A stretch of 55,441 nt of DNA from DATJBF01 sp035515475 (GCA_035515475.1 DATJBF010000051.1:1-55441); one strand, 5' to 3'; counted from the first letter of the stretch, positions 39,615 to 49,432 are shown. Numbers and translations are program-made. The notes: generated from the letters alone by a model not told the origin.

Positions 39615-41267
39615 CTAAGGTTTGACGGCGAACACTTGATACTCGAACGGGCCATATTCCGGGAAGGTGGCCAGGAGCGTTGCCCCCGGCGGGAGATATT
39701 CGGGGTTGGGGATCGGCGTCGGTTGCGTTCGTCCCAGATAAAGGTTGCAGCGAAGCAGGAGTCCTGGCCGGTCGATCGTTTCCAGATACGGGCGAACGAC
39801 GGTGTTGGAGAACCCCCCATGCTGATACGTCGATGGATCAATTTTGCCGTAAAAGAGGAAGTAGACGTAAAAGAACGGTTTGAGGTCGCGGTTCAACCAG
39901 GCGTAGTTCGGCCCGCCGATGGTGGCCGACACGTAGAGAACCTGATTGCTGTCGAGGTGGTCGAAGCAATACCGGATCGCCTCGGTAATGCCCGTCCCGA
40001 ATCGGGTTTGGGAGCGCGCTTGGTACGGTCCGAAATAATCCGCGATGTACGCCCTGGCTTCCCCCAGTCCAGCCAGAATGGTCAGGGCCAGCAGGATTCG
40101 GCCCACGCGTTTGGCGCGCCACCATGCCCGGGCGCCGATCACGGCCAGTAGTACCCAGAAGATCACGGCATACAGCGAGCGGGTGCTCTGCATTCGATCG
40201 ATGGTCACCACGGCCGAGATCGGCGACGCCAGCAAACCGGCCAACACCACCCGATAGCGCGGCTGCGACCGCCAGTACCGGATCGCGACGTAGATCCCGG
40301 TGAGAATGAGCGGTGCGAGGCACCAGTATAATTCTCCGCCATGGCCGGTGTGGTGGCCCAGTTCGTGGTCTCCCGAAACGAAGAGAAACGGGATGCTGAA
40401 ATAATCGAGATACTGGTTTGCTTCAGTAATGACCACGTCTTTGAGGGAAACCGATTTGCTGTGGAAGATGTTCAACGCGTCAAACCGGGCCATTGGAGCC
40501 TGGCGAAACCGCAGTGTGCCGATCAACACGGGCGCCGAAACGATCAACGCCGATACCAACATCACCGCGACCACCCGCCACCGGCGGACCAGGGGACGCC
40601 ACAGAACCAGGCCGCTGCCGATCAACCAGAGCGCGACAACCGCGTAGATGCTCTGGTGCGTGTACAAGGTGAACGCCCAGGCAACGCCGGCTGACAGGGC
40701 CAGCCCATTTGACCGGCGACGCAGAGCGAAGTCGGACAAGACGAGTCCGGCGAGCATGCCGCACAAGCCGGCGAAGTGTCCCGTCGCCGCCGCCGTGCGA
40801 CCCGACGGGAACAGCCAGGGGGTAACCGCGAGGACGAAGGCTCCACCGAGTGCGAACCATTTGCCCATTCTCCACACGCGCAGCAGGACGAAGAACGCGA
40901 CCGACGCCATGAGATAATAGAAACCCACGGCCAGGCGGGCCGACCATTGGTGGAGACCGAACACGCAAACAGGCAGCACCTCCGAGTAAACGTCCACGGC
41001 GTCCACATACGTGTTAAAGCTCCGGAAGAACAGCGGCCAGCGCGTTCCATATTCGTCGGCGCCGGTGCGGGCGATGCAGTACGCGTTGTACGCGACGGAG
41101 GCTTCGTCCCCATGAAATCCCATGGGAGCGCTCCCCAGTTTCCAGAAATGCAGGACGCACACCACCAGGAACAGCGTCACAGTGACCGACCAATACACGA
41201 GGGTCCCGCGCTCTCTCATTGAGCTTCGGGCATGATGCGATTCCTGTCTGGCCGACGGCTCGTTCAT
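39615..41267 (-). CDS. GT-C fold membrane glycosyltransferase (ArnT/PMT, GT39/83-like)
   Basis: 550 residues, about ten to twelve hydrophobic segments. The first periplasmic loop has GSAPMGFHGDEASVAYNAYC, with the catalytic DE pair typical of GT-C enzymes that use polyprenyl-linked sugars. Other loops: GRTAAATGHFAGLCGMLAGL, DHELGHHTGHGGELYW. A C-terminal periplasmic domain of about 140 residues follows the last helix (VLYVSATIGGPNYAWLNRDL, QVFAVKP end). The acceptor is unknown; cell-envelope glycolipid or protein glycosylation is likely. Its start overlaps the stop of the LplT-PlsC-Aas gene (ATGA, 41264-41267), linking it to lipid metabolism. Confidence 0.82.
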   Translation of the reverse strand: MNEPSARQESHHARSSMRERGTLVYWSVTVTLFLVVCVLHFWKLGSAPMGFHGDEASVAYNAYCIARTGADEYGTRWPLFFRSFNTYVDAVDVYSEVLPVCVFGLHQWSARLAVGFYYLMASVAFFVLLRVWRMGKWFALGGAFVLAVTPWLFPSGRTAAATGHFAGLCGMLAGLVLSDFALRRRSNGLALSAGVAWAFTLYTHQSIYAVVALWLIGSGLVLWRPLVRRWRVVAVMLVSALIVSAPVLIGTLRFRQAPMARFDALNIFHSKSVSLKDVVITEANQYLDYFSIPFLFVSGDHELGHHTGHGGELYWCLAPLILTGIYVAIRYWRSQPRYRVVLAGLLASPISAVVTIDRMQSTRSLYAVIFWVLLAVIGARAWWRAKRVGRILLALTILAGLGEARAYIADYFGPYQARSQTRFGTGITEAIRYCFDHLDSNQVLYVSATIGGPNYAWLNRDLKPFFYVYFLFYGKIDPSTYQHGGFSNTVVRPYLETIDRPGLLLRCNLYLGRTQPTPIPNPEYLPPGATLLATFPEYGPFEYQVFAVKP

Positions 41268-44200
41268 CGATTGACCGTTCCGTGAGTGGTTTTTTTCGAT
41301 GGGGCCCGATCTGGTTTCTCTGCCGGGGGGTGGCCCGCGAACGCCAGTGCTACGTCGCGGACTTTTTTGAGGTCCAACTTGCCGGTCCCGAGATAGGGCA
41401 GCTTCTCGGTGCGGAAAAACTGGTCCGGACGCGGCTTCCAGAGATTGGGGAGATCGGAGTCGGCCAGTTTGCTGAGGACGGGCTTGAGTTTGTCGTCAGG
41501 GAGTGTATGCAGGACGACCAATCGTTCCCCTTTCTTGTCGTCGGGCACGCCGGTCACGGCAAACGTTTGCTCGGTGACGCCGGCCAGCTCGTGAAGTTTT
41601 TCTTCGACGCGTACATGCGGGACCATTTCGCCGCCAATCTTGCTGAAGCGGGTGAGGCGGTCGGTGATTTGGAGGAATCCGTCTTCATCGAGGGCGGCAA
41701 TGTCGCCGGTCGCATACCATTCATCTTTCAAGACGTCCGCAGTCTTTTCGGGCTGGTCGAGGTAGCCTTTCATCACGTTCGGGCCGCGCACCAGCAGGAG
41801 CCCGGGCTGCCCGACGGCGAGCGGTAGCCTCGAGTCGGGATCGACAATGCGGACACTGACGCCGGGCAGCGGATGGCCGATCTTGCCGCGCTTGGCGCCG
41901 ACCTGACGGAAACCCGCGGCGCGGAAGTCGTGGGTGTTGACGGTCACCGCCGGCGAGCATTCGGTCAGGCCGTAGCCTTCGAGCGGACGGATGCCGAACT
42001 TGTCTTCGAACGCCTGCGCGACGCGCTCGGGCAGTTTCTCGGCGCCCGTCATCACGAATTGCAGGCTGCCGAAGTCTTCGGGTTCGCAACCCCGGATGTA
42101 CAGTTGCAGGAACGTCGGCGTGACCAACAGGAACGTGACGCGGTACCGGCGCACGAGGGCGCCGACGGCTTTGGCATCGAGCGGGCTGACGTGGTAAACG
42201 ACGCCGACGCCGAGCACGGCCGGCACGATCAGCGTTCCGGTGAACCCGAACGAATGGAAGAACGGCAGGATACCGAGGATCCGGTCGCGTCCGCCGAACG
42301 CAAACGTCTGGCCCATTTGTTCAGCGTTGGAAACGATGTTGTAGTGCGTGAGCATCACGCCTTTGGGGTTGCCGGTGCTGCCGCTGGAAAAGATCACCGT
42401 GGCGAGGCCATCCATCGGGGAGCGGGGAGCGGGGACCGTCGAGGTGCCGGGGCGAAGCGAGCGCTCCAGCAACCGCACTGGCAGCGTCCACCTCATCAGC
42501 CAGGCGACAATCCTCTCGCCAGCGCGCGGGGTCAGGGCCAACGCTTCCACGTAGATCGCCGGCGCGGGGAGCCGGAGTCCGGTCTTCTCCAGGAACACCC
42601 GCGAGGTGACGACCGATTTCAGGTGGCACTGGGCGGCACAGGAGGCGAGGGTGTCTTCGTCGACGGTGTAGTTGAGGTTGACCGGCACTTTGCCCATGAG
42701 CAGTGCGGCGTAGTTGACGAGGGCGCCGCCGATCGACGGGGGCATGAGGATGCCCACCATCTCCTGCCCGGCCCACAATGACCGCAGTCGTCGTGCGAGA
42801 TAAATCGTGCGCGTCAACGCCGCGCCGAATCTCAGTTTCGGGGTGCGGACGTCGGCCATGAAGAACCGCCAGGGATGATGTCGGGCCTTGCGCACGAACG
42901 CCCGGTGGACGGGCAACATCAGACGCTTGCGAAGTCGCCAGGCGTCGGTGTTCAGGGCTTGCACGGCTTGGCGGACCTCGAAAGGAGTCGAAGTCGGCGG
43001 CATCGGCTTGCCGAAGCTGACCGTGACGGGGTAGGGGATATACCGCGGGATTTTCCACAGAAACCGCCCCTTTTCGTAGGAGAAGATGCTACCCCACACG
43101 TGGTCGAGGCAAATGGGAATGATGGGCGCCTTCACGTCCTTCATGATCCGCTCGAAGCCGCGTCGGAAGGGGAGCAACTGGCCGATCCGCGTGATCTGGC
43201 CTTCGGCAAAGATGACGACGACCTCGCCGTTGAGGATGGCGTGGCGTGCCTGGTTCAGTGATTGGATCAGTTCGCGGGGCCGTTGCTGGGAGGAAATCGG
43301 GATGTGATGGCAGATCTTGGCGAACGGTTTCACAATCGGGTGGTCGTAGATGTCCTTGAACATGATGCAGCGCAACGGCCGGTCGGTCGCCGCTTGCACC
43401 AACAGCGCGTCCACGAACGACACGTGATTGCAGACGAACAACGCGCCGCCGCGATCGGGGATGTTGTCGCGGCCCTCGACGCGGATGCGATACACCGAGT
43501 GCGTCAACATCCACAGCACCAGCCGCAACAGCGAGTCCGGTAGCAGAACCACGACGTACACCGTGGCCCCCAGCGTCAGGATGGCGCTGGAGAGAAAGAT
43601 CTGTCGCGTGCCCAACCCGATCCCCGAGGTCAGCACCCAAAACACGCCCGAGGCGAGCGCGATGCCCACGAACGACAGGAGATTGCCGGCGGCCAGCACT
43701 GTGCCCTTGCGGCCTCGTTCGGGCCGGTGCTGCATGATCGCGCTGATCGGCACGATGAAAAATCCGCCGAAGAAGCCGAGCCACACGAGGTGCACCAAAG
43801 CCCCGTGGTAGGTGAGCGACGGCCGCCAGAGGGTGGCGCTGAACACGGTCAATCCGAGCGCGCCGAGCGGTACCAGACCGTACTCGATCTTGCCGCCGGA
43901 CAAATAGCCCGCCGCGAAACTGCCGACGCCGACACCGATTGCTAGGGCGACCTGCAGGTAACTCGTGCGGAGTTCGCCGACTTTCAGCGTGTCGGTCCCG
44001 AACAGGATGGCGTTTTGCAGCACGAGCGCGCCGACGAACGAGAAGTACACGTTCCCCAGCACCGCCAGCCACAGCACGCGGTCGCGGCGAATGAATTGGA
44101 TTTCTTGGAACAGATCGTCGAGAAAATTGGCGCGGAACGGCTTGCTCGGGTTGGCCGCCGGCACGCGCGTGATGCCGAGACTGCAGATCAACCCCGCTCC

Positions 44201-44764
44201 CGCCAGTCCCAGGAACACGAGCCCCGAGAGCTGTTGGCGTCCCTTGAACGCCTCGTACAGCAGTCCGCCGACGGCGCTGCCGGTGATGATGGCCATGAAC
44301 GTGCCGAGTTCGAGGATGCCGTTGCCCCAGGACAGACGTTTCTCCGGCAACAACTCCGGGAGCAGGCCGTACTTCGACGGACCAAAGAACGCGCTGTGGA
44401 TTCCCATGAAACAGACGGCCGCCATGCCCAGCGCGAGGTGCTGGCCCGCCAATGCGACCAGTGCGAAGAGCATGACGCCGATCTCGAAGACCTTCACGCC
44501 GATGGTGACCGACCGTTTGCTGAAGCGGTCGGCGAGATGACCGCCGGCCATCGAGAACAGGATGAACGGCACCGAAAACAGGAATCCGAGCATCGGCACC
44601 AGGGCTTTGTGCCAGAACGCCGACAACGCCATGCTCAATCCGATGAACGTGACGAGCGTCTTCAGCGCATTGTCGGAAAATGCGCCCTGGAACTGCGTGA
44701 CGATCAACGCCCAGAATCCGCGTCGCCACGACGTCCGCGAGCCGCGCCCCTCCGAGGTCTCCAT
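41264..44764 (-). CDS. Trifunctional LplT-PlsC-Aas fusion: lysophospholipid flippase, acyltransferase and acyl-ACP synthetase
   Basis: 1166 residues from METSEGRGSRTSWRRGFWAL (a GTG 33 nt earlier is also possible). Domain 1 (about 1-400) is an MFS transporter of LplT type: FQGAFSDNALKTLVTFIGLS, GGHLADRFSKRSVTIGVKVF. Domain 2 (about 420-640) is a PlsC acyltransferase with FVCNHVSFVDALL (HxxxxD-type motif) and FAEGQITRIGQL. Domain 3 (about 650-1166) is an AMP-binding ligase: TVIFSSGSTGNPKGVMLTHY, EGYGLTECSPAVTVNT, YATGDIAALDEDGFLQITDR. Together it would import lysophospholipid and re-acylate it. In E. coli these are LplT and Aas. It is translationally coupled to the downstream glycosyltransferase. 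Confidence 0.92.
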   Translation of the reverse strand: METSEGRGSRTSWRRGFWALIVTQFQGAFSDNALKTLVTFIGLSMALSAFWHKALVPMLGFLFSVPFILFSMAGGHLADRFSKRSVTIGVKVFEIGVMLFALVALAGQHLALGMAAVCFMGIHSAFFGPSKYGLLPELLPEKRLSWGNGILELGTFMAIITGSAVGGLLYEAFKGRQQLSGLVFLGLAGAGLICSLGITRVPAANPSKPFRANFLDDLFQEIQFIRRDRVLWLAVLGNVYFSFVGALVLQNAILFGTDTLKVGELRTSYLQVALAIGVGVGSFAAGYLSGGKIEYGLVPLGALGLTVFSATLWRPSLTYHGALVHLVWLGFFGGFFIVPISAIMQHRPERGRKGTVLAAGNLLSFVGIALASGVFWVLTSGIGLGTRQIFLSSAILTLGATVYVVVLLPDSLLRLVLWMLTHSVYRIRVEGRDNIPDRGGALFVCNHVSFVDALLVQAATDRPLRCIMFKDIYDHPIVKPFAKICHHIPISSQQRPRELIQSLNQARHAILNGEVVVIFAEGQITRIGQLLPFRRGFERIMKDVKAPIIPICLDHVWGSIFSYEKGRFLWKIPRYIPYPVTVSFGKPMPPTSTPFEVRQAVQALNTDAWRLRKRLMLPVHRAFVRKARHHPWRFFMADVRTPKLRFGAALTRTIYLARRLRSLWAGQEMVGILMPPSIGGALVNYAALLMGKVPVNLNYTVDEDTLASCAAQCHLKSVVTSRVFLEKTGLRLPAPAIYVEALALTPRAGERIVAWLMRWTLPVRLLERSLRPGTSTVPAPRSPMDGLATVIFSSGSTGNPKGVMLTHYNIVSNAEQMGQTFAFGGRDRILGILPFFHSFGFTGTLIVPAVLGVGVVYHVSPLDAKAVGALVRRYRVTFLLVTPTFLQLYIRGCEPEDFGSLQFVMTGAEKLPERVAQAFEDKFGIRPLEGYGLTECSPAVTVNTHDFRAAGFRQVGAKRGKIGHPLPGVSVRIVDPDSRLPLAVGQPGLLLVRGPNVMKGYLDQPEKTADVLKDEWYATGDIAALDEDGFLQITDRLTRFSKIGGEMVPHVRVEEKLHELAGVTEQTFAVTGVPDDKKGERLVVLHTLPDDKLKPVLSKLADSDLPNLWKPRPDQFFRTEKLPYLGTGKLDLKKVRDVALAFAGHPPAEKPDRAPSKKTTHGTVNR

Positions 44765-44903
44765 AAGGCGAGCATGATGCCAGACCTCCTGGCCCACGTG
44801 AACAAGGAAATTGGGCGGTCGCTGCGGAAATTTTCACACTTGGCAACGAGCCGTCACCCATCTGTCGCCTTGATTTGGAATGGTTTGTCCAGAAGAGGAG
44901 GGG

Positions 44904-45164
44904 ATGGGGAACGTGAATGACGAGAGCCGTCAATCCGAGGTAGCGATGATGAGGTTCACGCTGCGAGAAGATAGTGGAACGGATTTCCTGGAGCGGGCCG
45001 CCGCCGAGATTCGGCAGTTGCCCAGCGTACTGCGGGTACGGACCGACGCCGCGCGCCAGGAGATTGAAATTGTGTTCAAGCAACCGGTGGACGGGCTGCT
45101 GCGACAGGTGAACGATGTGCTGAAGTCCGTGAGCGCGGAGATGACGACAACCCGGATGCGGTGA
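44904..45164 (+). CDS. Small hypothetical protein (ferredoxin-like fold predicted)
   Basis: 86 residues if the start is ATG 44904; GAGGAGGGG lies immediately before it, so the spacing fits a GTG at 44913 better. The core TDFLERAAAEIRQLPSVLRV, RTDAARQEIEIVFKQPVDG, LLRQVNDVLKSVSAEM has the order helix-strand-strand-helix, like a heavy-metal-associated domain without the CxxC metal site. Function unknown. It is divergent from the lipid-remodelling gene and convergent with the anti-sigma gene. Confidence 0.5.
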   Translation: MGNVNDESRQSEVAMMRFTLREDSGTDFLERAAAEIRQLPSVLRVRTDAARQEIEIVFKQPVDGLLRQVNDVLKSVSAEMTTTRMR

Positions 45165-45212
45165 GAGCGTTCGGCGGGGACGGCCCGGAGAGGCCGCCCG
45201 ACCACGGCGAGT

Positions 45213-45494
45213 TCACTTCAACTCCGGGTTCTCCTGGATGAACTCCTGGAGTTTTTGTTTCAGGGCGGGCGGCATGGGCGCTTCCGGCAGGCCGTGGTGG
45301 TGCGTCAACTCGATCGTGCGCCGGTAGCTGTTCACGTATTCGAGACACCCGGGGCAATCGCTCAGGTGTTGTTCCAACCTCCGATGCGTCTGTTGATCCA
45401 GTCCACCCTCGACGAATTCGTAAAGCAACTTCTTCGTCCGCCCGCATTCGCACGGGTGAAACAAGTGTCGCAAGAAACCGGCAATCGTGCTCAT
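45213..45494 (-). CDS. Zinc-finger anti-sigma factor
   Basis: 93 residues. The zf-HC2 core HRRLEQHLSDCPGCLEYVNS (HxxxCxxC) is preceded by CGRTKKLLYEFVEGGLD. No membrane segment is seen, so this is a soluble ZAS-type anti-sigma, which usually responds to redox or cytosolic signals. Its ATG overlaps the sigma gene stop by 4 nt, so the pair is cotranslated and likely forms a sigma/anti-sigma complex. Confidence 0.85.
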   Translation of the reverse strand: MSTIAGFLRHLFHPCECGRTKKLLYEFVEGGLDQQTHRRLEQHLSDCPGCLEYVNSYRRTIELTHHHGLPEAPMPPALKQKLQEFIQENPELK

Positions 45495-46117
45495 AACGTC
45501 CGTGTATCTTGGCCTTTCAAGTAGGGCAACAGCGCTTCGCGGAGCGCTAATCGCGCCCGGTGCAACCGGCTCTTGAGCGCCGGCTCGCTGAGCCCGGTGG
45601 CTTCCATGACCTCCGCCATCGGCAGTTCCTCGACGTCGCGCAGCAGCACCACGACCCGATACGGTTCGGGAAGCCGATCGATGGCCGCGCGCACCTGCTC
45701 GCCCAATTCGTCGGTCAGGACCGCTTTGTCGGGCAGCGGGCCGTTGTCGCTCAGGCGTAGGACCGGCAACGGCAACTCACCATCGTCGTCCCCCGTGGCG
45801 TCGAGCGACACGTCGTTCTCGCGGCGCTTCTTCTTGCGCAACGCCATCAGCGCGGCATTGGCGGTGACGCGGTAGAGCCACGACGTGAACGCCGATTTGC
45901 CTTCGAACGACCCGATCTTGTTCCAGACCGAGACCAGGGCATCCTGCATGGCCTCGCGCGCATCGTACTCGTTGCGCATGAACTGCAGGGCGACGCCGTA
46001 GAGTTTGGCGCCGTGCAAGCGCAGCAGGTCCTCGAGTGCGCTCCGGTCACGCGCCTTCAGGCGCCGAACGAGCGACTCGTCATCCTGTCGCACCGGGCTT
46101 TCCGTTTTGGTGGTCAT
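45491..46117 (-). CDS. ECF-type RNA polymerase sigma factor
   Basis: 208 residues from ATG 46117 (MTTKTESPVRQDDESLVRRL). Sigma region 2: LEDLLRLHGAKLYGVALQFM, DAREAMQDALVSVWNKIGSF, SWLYRVTANAALMALRKKKR. Region 4: IDRLPEPYRVVVLLRDVEEL, MAEVMEATGLSEPALKSRLH, RARLALREALLPY. An acidic linker joins them (ATGDDDGELPLP). Upstream regulator of an unknown regulon; it is paired with the overlapping anti-sigma gene. Confidence 0.93.
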   Translation of the reverse strand: MTTKTESPVRQDDESLVRRLKARDRSALEDLLRLHGAKLYGVALQFMRNEYDAREAMQDALVSVWNKIGSFEGKSAFTSWLYRVTANAALMALRKKKRRENDVSLDATGDDDGELPLPVLRLSDNGPLPDKAVLTDELGEQVRAAIDRLPEPYRVVVLLRDVEELPMAEVMEATGLSEPALKSRLHRARLALREALLPYLKGQDTRTL

Positions 46118-46198
46118 CGGACAGCATATCACCATGGCACAATTTGGATGCCGGCGCGAGGCGGAAGTGTGCAACCAGTACGGACGGAGCCGGGGGCA

Positions 46199-47845
46199 TC
46201 AGTCGCCGGCCACAGCCGCCGGTGGGCGAACTTGGTGGCGGCCGGGCAGGAGCAGGACCATCGGCACAGTCATGAGAAACGTCAGTCCGATGATCCAAGC
46301 GGTGTCGTTGTACGCGAGCATCGTGGCTTGGCGGTTGACGAGACGGTCGATTGCCACCAGGGCCGACTGTTTTGCCGTCACCAGATTCAGGCCGCGGTGC
46401 GCCAGGGCCGCAGTGGCTGAGCTGAGGAAGTTGTGGAAGTTCACGTTGTAGGCGCTGACGTGCTCGACGAGTTGGGCCCGGTGAAACTGGGCGCGGCGGG
46501 CGATGATGGTGGCCACGAGGGCGTACCCGATGTTGCCGCCGACGCGGCGGGTGAGGGTGTAGAAACTGGATGCCTCGGTCATATCGCTGCGGTCCACCGT
46601 ACTGAGCGAGACGGTGGTGAGGGTGACGAACATGAACGGCATACCGGCGCCCATGATCAACAGGATCGGCACCAGATTCCAGACGCCAACGTCCAGCGTC
46701 AGATGGGCGAGATCGTAGAACGACCAGAAGATGAATCCCAACCCGAGCAGCACGAGCCAGCGGGCGTCGACGTGGCGATAGAGCAAGCCGGCGAGCGGCA
46801 TAACCAGAAACAGGCTGATGGCCCGCGGGAACAGCACCATGCCGGCCTCGAAGGCCGGATATCCCAGCAAATCTTGCGTAAACTGGGGAAGGATGAACGT
46901 CGTGCTGTACAGGCCGACCCCGAAGATCAGCCCGAGGGTGCACCCTACTGTCAACGGCACGTTGCGGAGCAAACGCAGGTTGATGATTGGCTCGCTCGCC
47001 CGCAGTTCCCAAATCAGCAGGGCCACGAACGCCAGAGCGGTAATGATCGACCCGAGCACGATCCAATTCGACTCGAACCAGTTTTTCTCTTGGCCGCGTT
47101 CGAGTACGATCTGCAGGCCGGTCAGGGTAATTGTCAACAAGGTGATGCCGCCCCAATCAATCTTTCGGACGCCGCGGCGCAGGTAATGCGGGTCGTGAAC
47201 GAACGCCACGACCATCAACATCCCGATGACGCTGACGGGCACGTTGATGAAGAAGATCCACGGCCAACCGTAGTGATCGGTCAGCCAACCGCCCACAATG
47301 GGACCGATGGCCGGCGCCAAAACGACTCCCATCCCATACATGGCCATTGCCATGCCCTGTTCCTCCGCGGGAAAGGCCTCGCGCAAGATTGCCTGGGAAA
47401 CGGGAATCAAACTGCCGCCGCCGACTCCCTGGAGCACGCGATAGAACAGCATCTGTGGAAACGAGCGGGCGGTACCGCACAGCACCGAGCCAAGCGTGAA
47501 CAGACCGTAGGAAAACATGTACAGCCGCTTGCGGCCCAATACGGTGCTCCACCATCCCGCCATTGTGGCCATGATGATTTCAGCGATGCTGTAGCTGGTG
47601 GCGACCCACGTAATCGTCGACAAATCCTCGCCGAACGACCCCATCATGTGCGGCAGGGCGACGTTCACCACACTGATGTCCATCACGGCCATGAACGTGC
47701 CGAACATCACCGTGGCAGCGATCACCCATTTGTTGATGGCCAACGCGGGGGCGACACCGGCTGCGCCGGTAATCGGTGATTCTTCCGTGTCTGCAAGGTC
47801 CGCGGCCACGGGTGCCTCTACCGGACGAGGTTCGGATACAGCCAC
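46199..47845 (-). CDS. DHA2-family MFS drug exporter (EmrB/QacA-like)
   Basis: 548 residues from a GTG (an in-frame GTG at 47809 is an equally likely start), about 14 hydrophobic helices. Motifs: VMDISVVNVALPHMMGSFG (motif D1), WWSTVLGRKRLYMFSYGLF (motif A), GVGGGSLIPVSQAILREAFP and GMGVVLAPAIGPIVGGWLTD (motif C). It exports hydrophobic compounds by proton antiport. Last gene of the MarR-ABC-ABC-MFS operon; its start overlaps the ABC permease end by up to 28 nt. Confidence 0.9.
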   Translation of the reverse strand: MAVSEPRPVEAPVAADLADTEESPITGAAGVAPALAINKWVIAATVMFGTFMAVMDISVVNVALPHMMGSFGEDLSTITWVATSYSIAEIIMATMAGWWSTVLGRKRLYMFSYGLFTLGSVLCGTARSFPQMLFYRVLQGVGGGSLIPVSQAILREAFPAEEQGMAMAMYGMGVVLAPAIGPIVGGWLTDHYGWPWIFFINVPVSVIGMLMVVAFVHDPHYLRRGVRKIDWGGITLLTITLTGLQIVLERGQEKNWFESNWIVLGSIITALAFVALLIWELRASEPIINLRLLRNVPLTVGCTLGLIFGVGLYSTTFILPQFTQDLLGYPAFEAGMVLFPRAISLFLVMPLAGLLYRHVDARWLVLLGLGFIFWSFYDLAHLTLDVGVWNLVPILLIMGAGMPFMFVTLTTVSLSTVDRSDMTEASSFYTLTRRVGGNIGYALVATIIARRAQFHRAQLVEHVSAYNVNFHNFLSSATAALAHRGLNLVTAKQSALVAIDRLVNRQATMLAYNDTAWIIGLTFLMTVPMVLLLPGRHQVRPPAAVAGD

Positions 47846-48714
47846 GCGCCGATGGCCGTCAGCGCCAGCATCACGACGGCCACCACACCGAGGTCGGCCC
47901 CAATACCGTACATGCTCCCGGCTCCCTGGATCATCAACGCGCGCATCGCATCTACTTCGTAGGTCAGCGGATTGACGTACGCGAGCACCTTCAACCAGGC
48001 GGGCATGATGGCAATCGGATAGATCGCGTTGCTGGCGAAAAACAGCGGCATGGTCAGTACCTGACCGATTCCCATGAATCGTTCCCGGGTTTTGACGAGG
48101 CAGGCGATAATCAGCGAGAAAGTGGAAAACGTGGCGGCCCCAAGAAGCACCACGACCGTTACGCCGAGCAGCGCCAGCGGATGCCAGTCCATTTTCACAC
48201 CGAGCAACCAGGCCAGCAGGTAGACGATGCCCGCCTGCGCGAGGCCGCGGACACCGGCCGACAACGCCTTGCCCAGTACAAGCGCCACCCGCGACGCCGG
48301 ACTGACCAGCAGCTTGTGCACGAGACCGAGATCACGCTCCCAGATGACGGCCAGGCCGTAGAAAATGGCAATGAACAACACGCTCTGGGCCAGAATGCCG
48401 GGCGCCATGAAATCCAGGTACCGGAGGTTGCCGGTCGGAATGGCGTGGACCCGTGTGAATACCTCGCCAAAGATCAGCAGCCACAAGGCCGGCTGAATCG
48501 CGCGCGTGGCCAGTTCGGTTGGATCGTGACATAATTTGCGCAGTTCCATTTCCGCCAGCGCCGCACACTGGCCAAGAAACTGCCCGAGCCGGTTTGACCG
48601 GTGCGGCGACGCAGCCGCCGCCGCGTCAACCAAGACGCGCGGCGTGGCGTCGAGTTCGCGAGACGTCACGGAAGTTTCCTCCAATATCGAGTTGGTTGCC
48701 CGTGTAATGGGCAA
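47818..48714 (-). CDS. ABC-2 type transporter permease (DrrB-like)
   Basis: 298 residues, six hydrophobic segments after a hydrophilic N-terminus of about 60 residues. ABC-2 features: LCHDPTELATRAIQPALWLL, FLDFMAPGILAQSVLFIAIF, RGLAQAGIVYLLAWLLG and FFASNAIYPIAIMPAWLKVL followed by VNPLTYEVDAMRALMIQ. It forms an exporter with the adjacent ATPase. The listed start overlaps the ATPase gene by 89 nt; a GTG at 48669 would shorten that to 44 nt. Confidence 0.9.
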   Translation of the reverse strand: MPITRATNSILEETSVTSRELDATPRVLVDAAAAASPHRSNRLGQFLGQCAALAEMELRKLCHDPTELATRAIQPALWLLIFGEVFTRVHAIPTGNLRYLDFMAPGILAQSVLFIAIFYGLAVIWERDLGLVHKLLVSPASRVALVLGKALSAGVRGLAQAGIVYLLAWLLGVKMDWHPLALLGVTVVVLLGAATFSTFSLIIACLVKTRERFMGIGQVLTMPLFFASNAIYPIAIMPAWLKVLAYVNPLTYEVDAMRALMIQGAGSMYGIGADLGVVAVVMLALTAIGAWLYPNLVR

Positions 48715-49423
48715 AAACGTCGTCCAGCGTTACCCCGGGCCGGCTGATGGACGATTTCAGCTCGGCCGGGCTGCCGGTGGCGGCCACGCGCCCGAGATTC
48801 ATGATCGCCACGCGTCCGCAGAGCGTGTCGGCCTCCTCCATGAAATGTGTCGTCAGCAGAATCGTCACGCCATATTCCTGCACCAAGAGCCGGACGTGTT
48901 GCCAGACGGCCTGACGGGCCAGCGGATCCAGCCCCACGGTAGGCTCGTCCAGAAACAGTACGCGCGGACGATAAATCACGGCCATCGCGATCTCCAGCCG
49001 CCGCACCATGCCACCAGAATAATGGCGCACTTGGCGACCGGCGGCCTCCCGCAACCCGACAAACGCCAGCGCCTCATCGATGCGGCCGCGGCGCTCCCCG
49101 CGCGGGACGCCGTAGAGCTTCGCAAAGATCAGCAGGTTTTCATATCCGGTCAGCGTGCCATCGACGGAGACAAGTTGCGGCACATAACCAATGGACGCCC
49201 GCACTTGGGCGGGCTGCCGTTCAATATCGAACCCGGCCACGAGCGCGTGCCCGGAGGTCGGCGGCAGCAGCGTGGTCAGCATTTTGATCACGGTGGTCTT
49301 GCCGGCGCCGTTCGGGCCCAACAGGCCGAACACCTCGCCGGTCTCGACCGTTAAATTCAGCTGGTCGACCGCCGTGAGATCGCCAAACCGCCGCGTCAGA
49401 GATCGGGTTTCCAGGATGGTCAT
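48626..49423 (-). CDS. ABC transporter ATP-binding protein (DrrA-like)
   Basis: 265 residues. Walker A GPNGAGKTTVIKML, Q-loop YVPQLVSVDGTL, signature HYSGGMVRRLEIAMAV, Walker B VLFLDEPTVGLDPLARQ, switch histidine LLTTHFMEEADTLCGR. The C-terminal extension (PGVTLDDVFAHYTGNQLDIG) is of the DrrA/NodI type. With the ABC-2 permease it makes a drug or lipid exporter. Nine nucleotides separate it from the marR stop. Confidence 0.93.
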   Translation of the reverse strand: MTILETRSLTRRFGDLTAVDQLNLTVETGEVFGLLGPNGAGKTTVIKMLTTLLPPTSGHALVAGFDIERQPAQVRASIGYVPQLVSVDGTLTGYENLLIFAKLYGVPRGERRGRIDEALAFVGLREAAGRQVRHYSGGMVRRLEIAMAVIYRPRVLFLDEPTVGLDPLARQAVWQHVRLLVQEYGVTILLTTHFMEEADTLCGRVAIMNLGRVAATGSPAELKSSISRPGVTLDDVFAHYTGNQLDIGGNFRDVSRTRRHAARLG

Positions 49424-49432
49424 CGCGGTCTC

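Noticed and set aside
43089..45083. Minus-strand ORF of 664 codons overlapping the LplT-PlsC-Aas gene in another frame
   Set aside because: The true frame carries three intact domains; this one is Arg/Pro-rich shadow.
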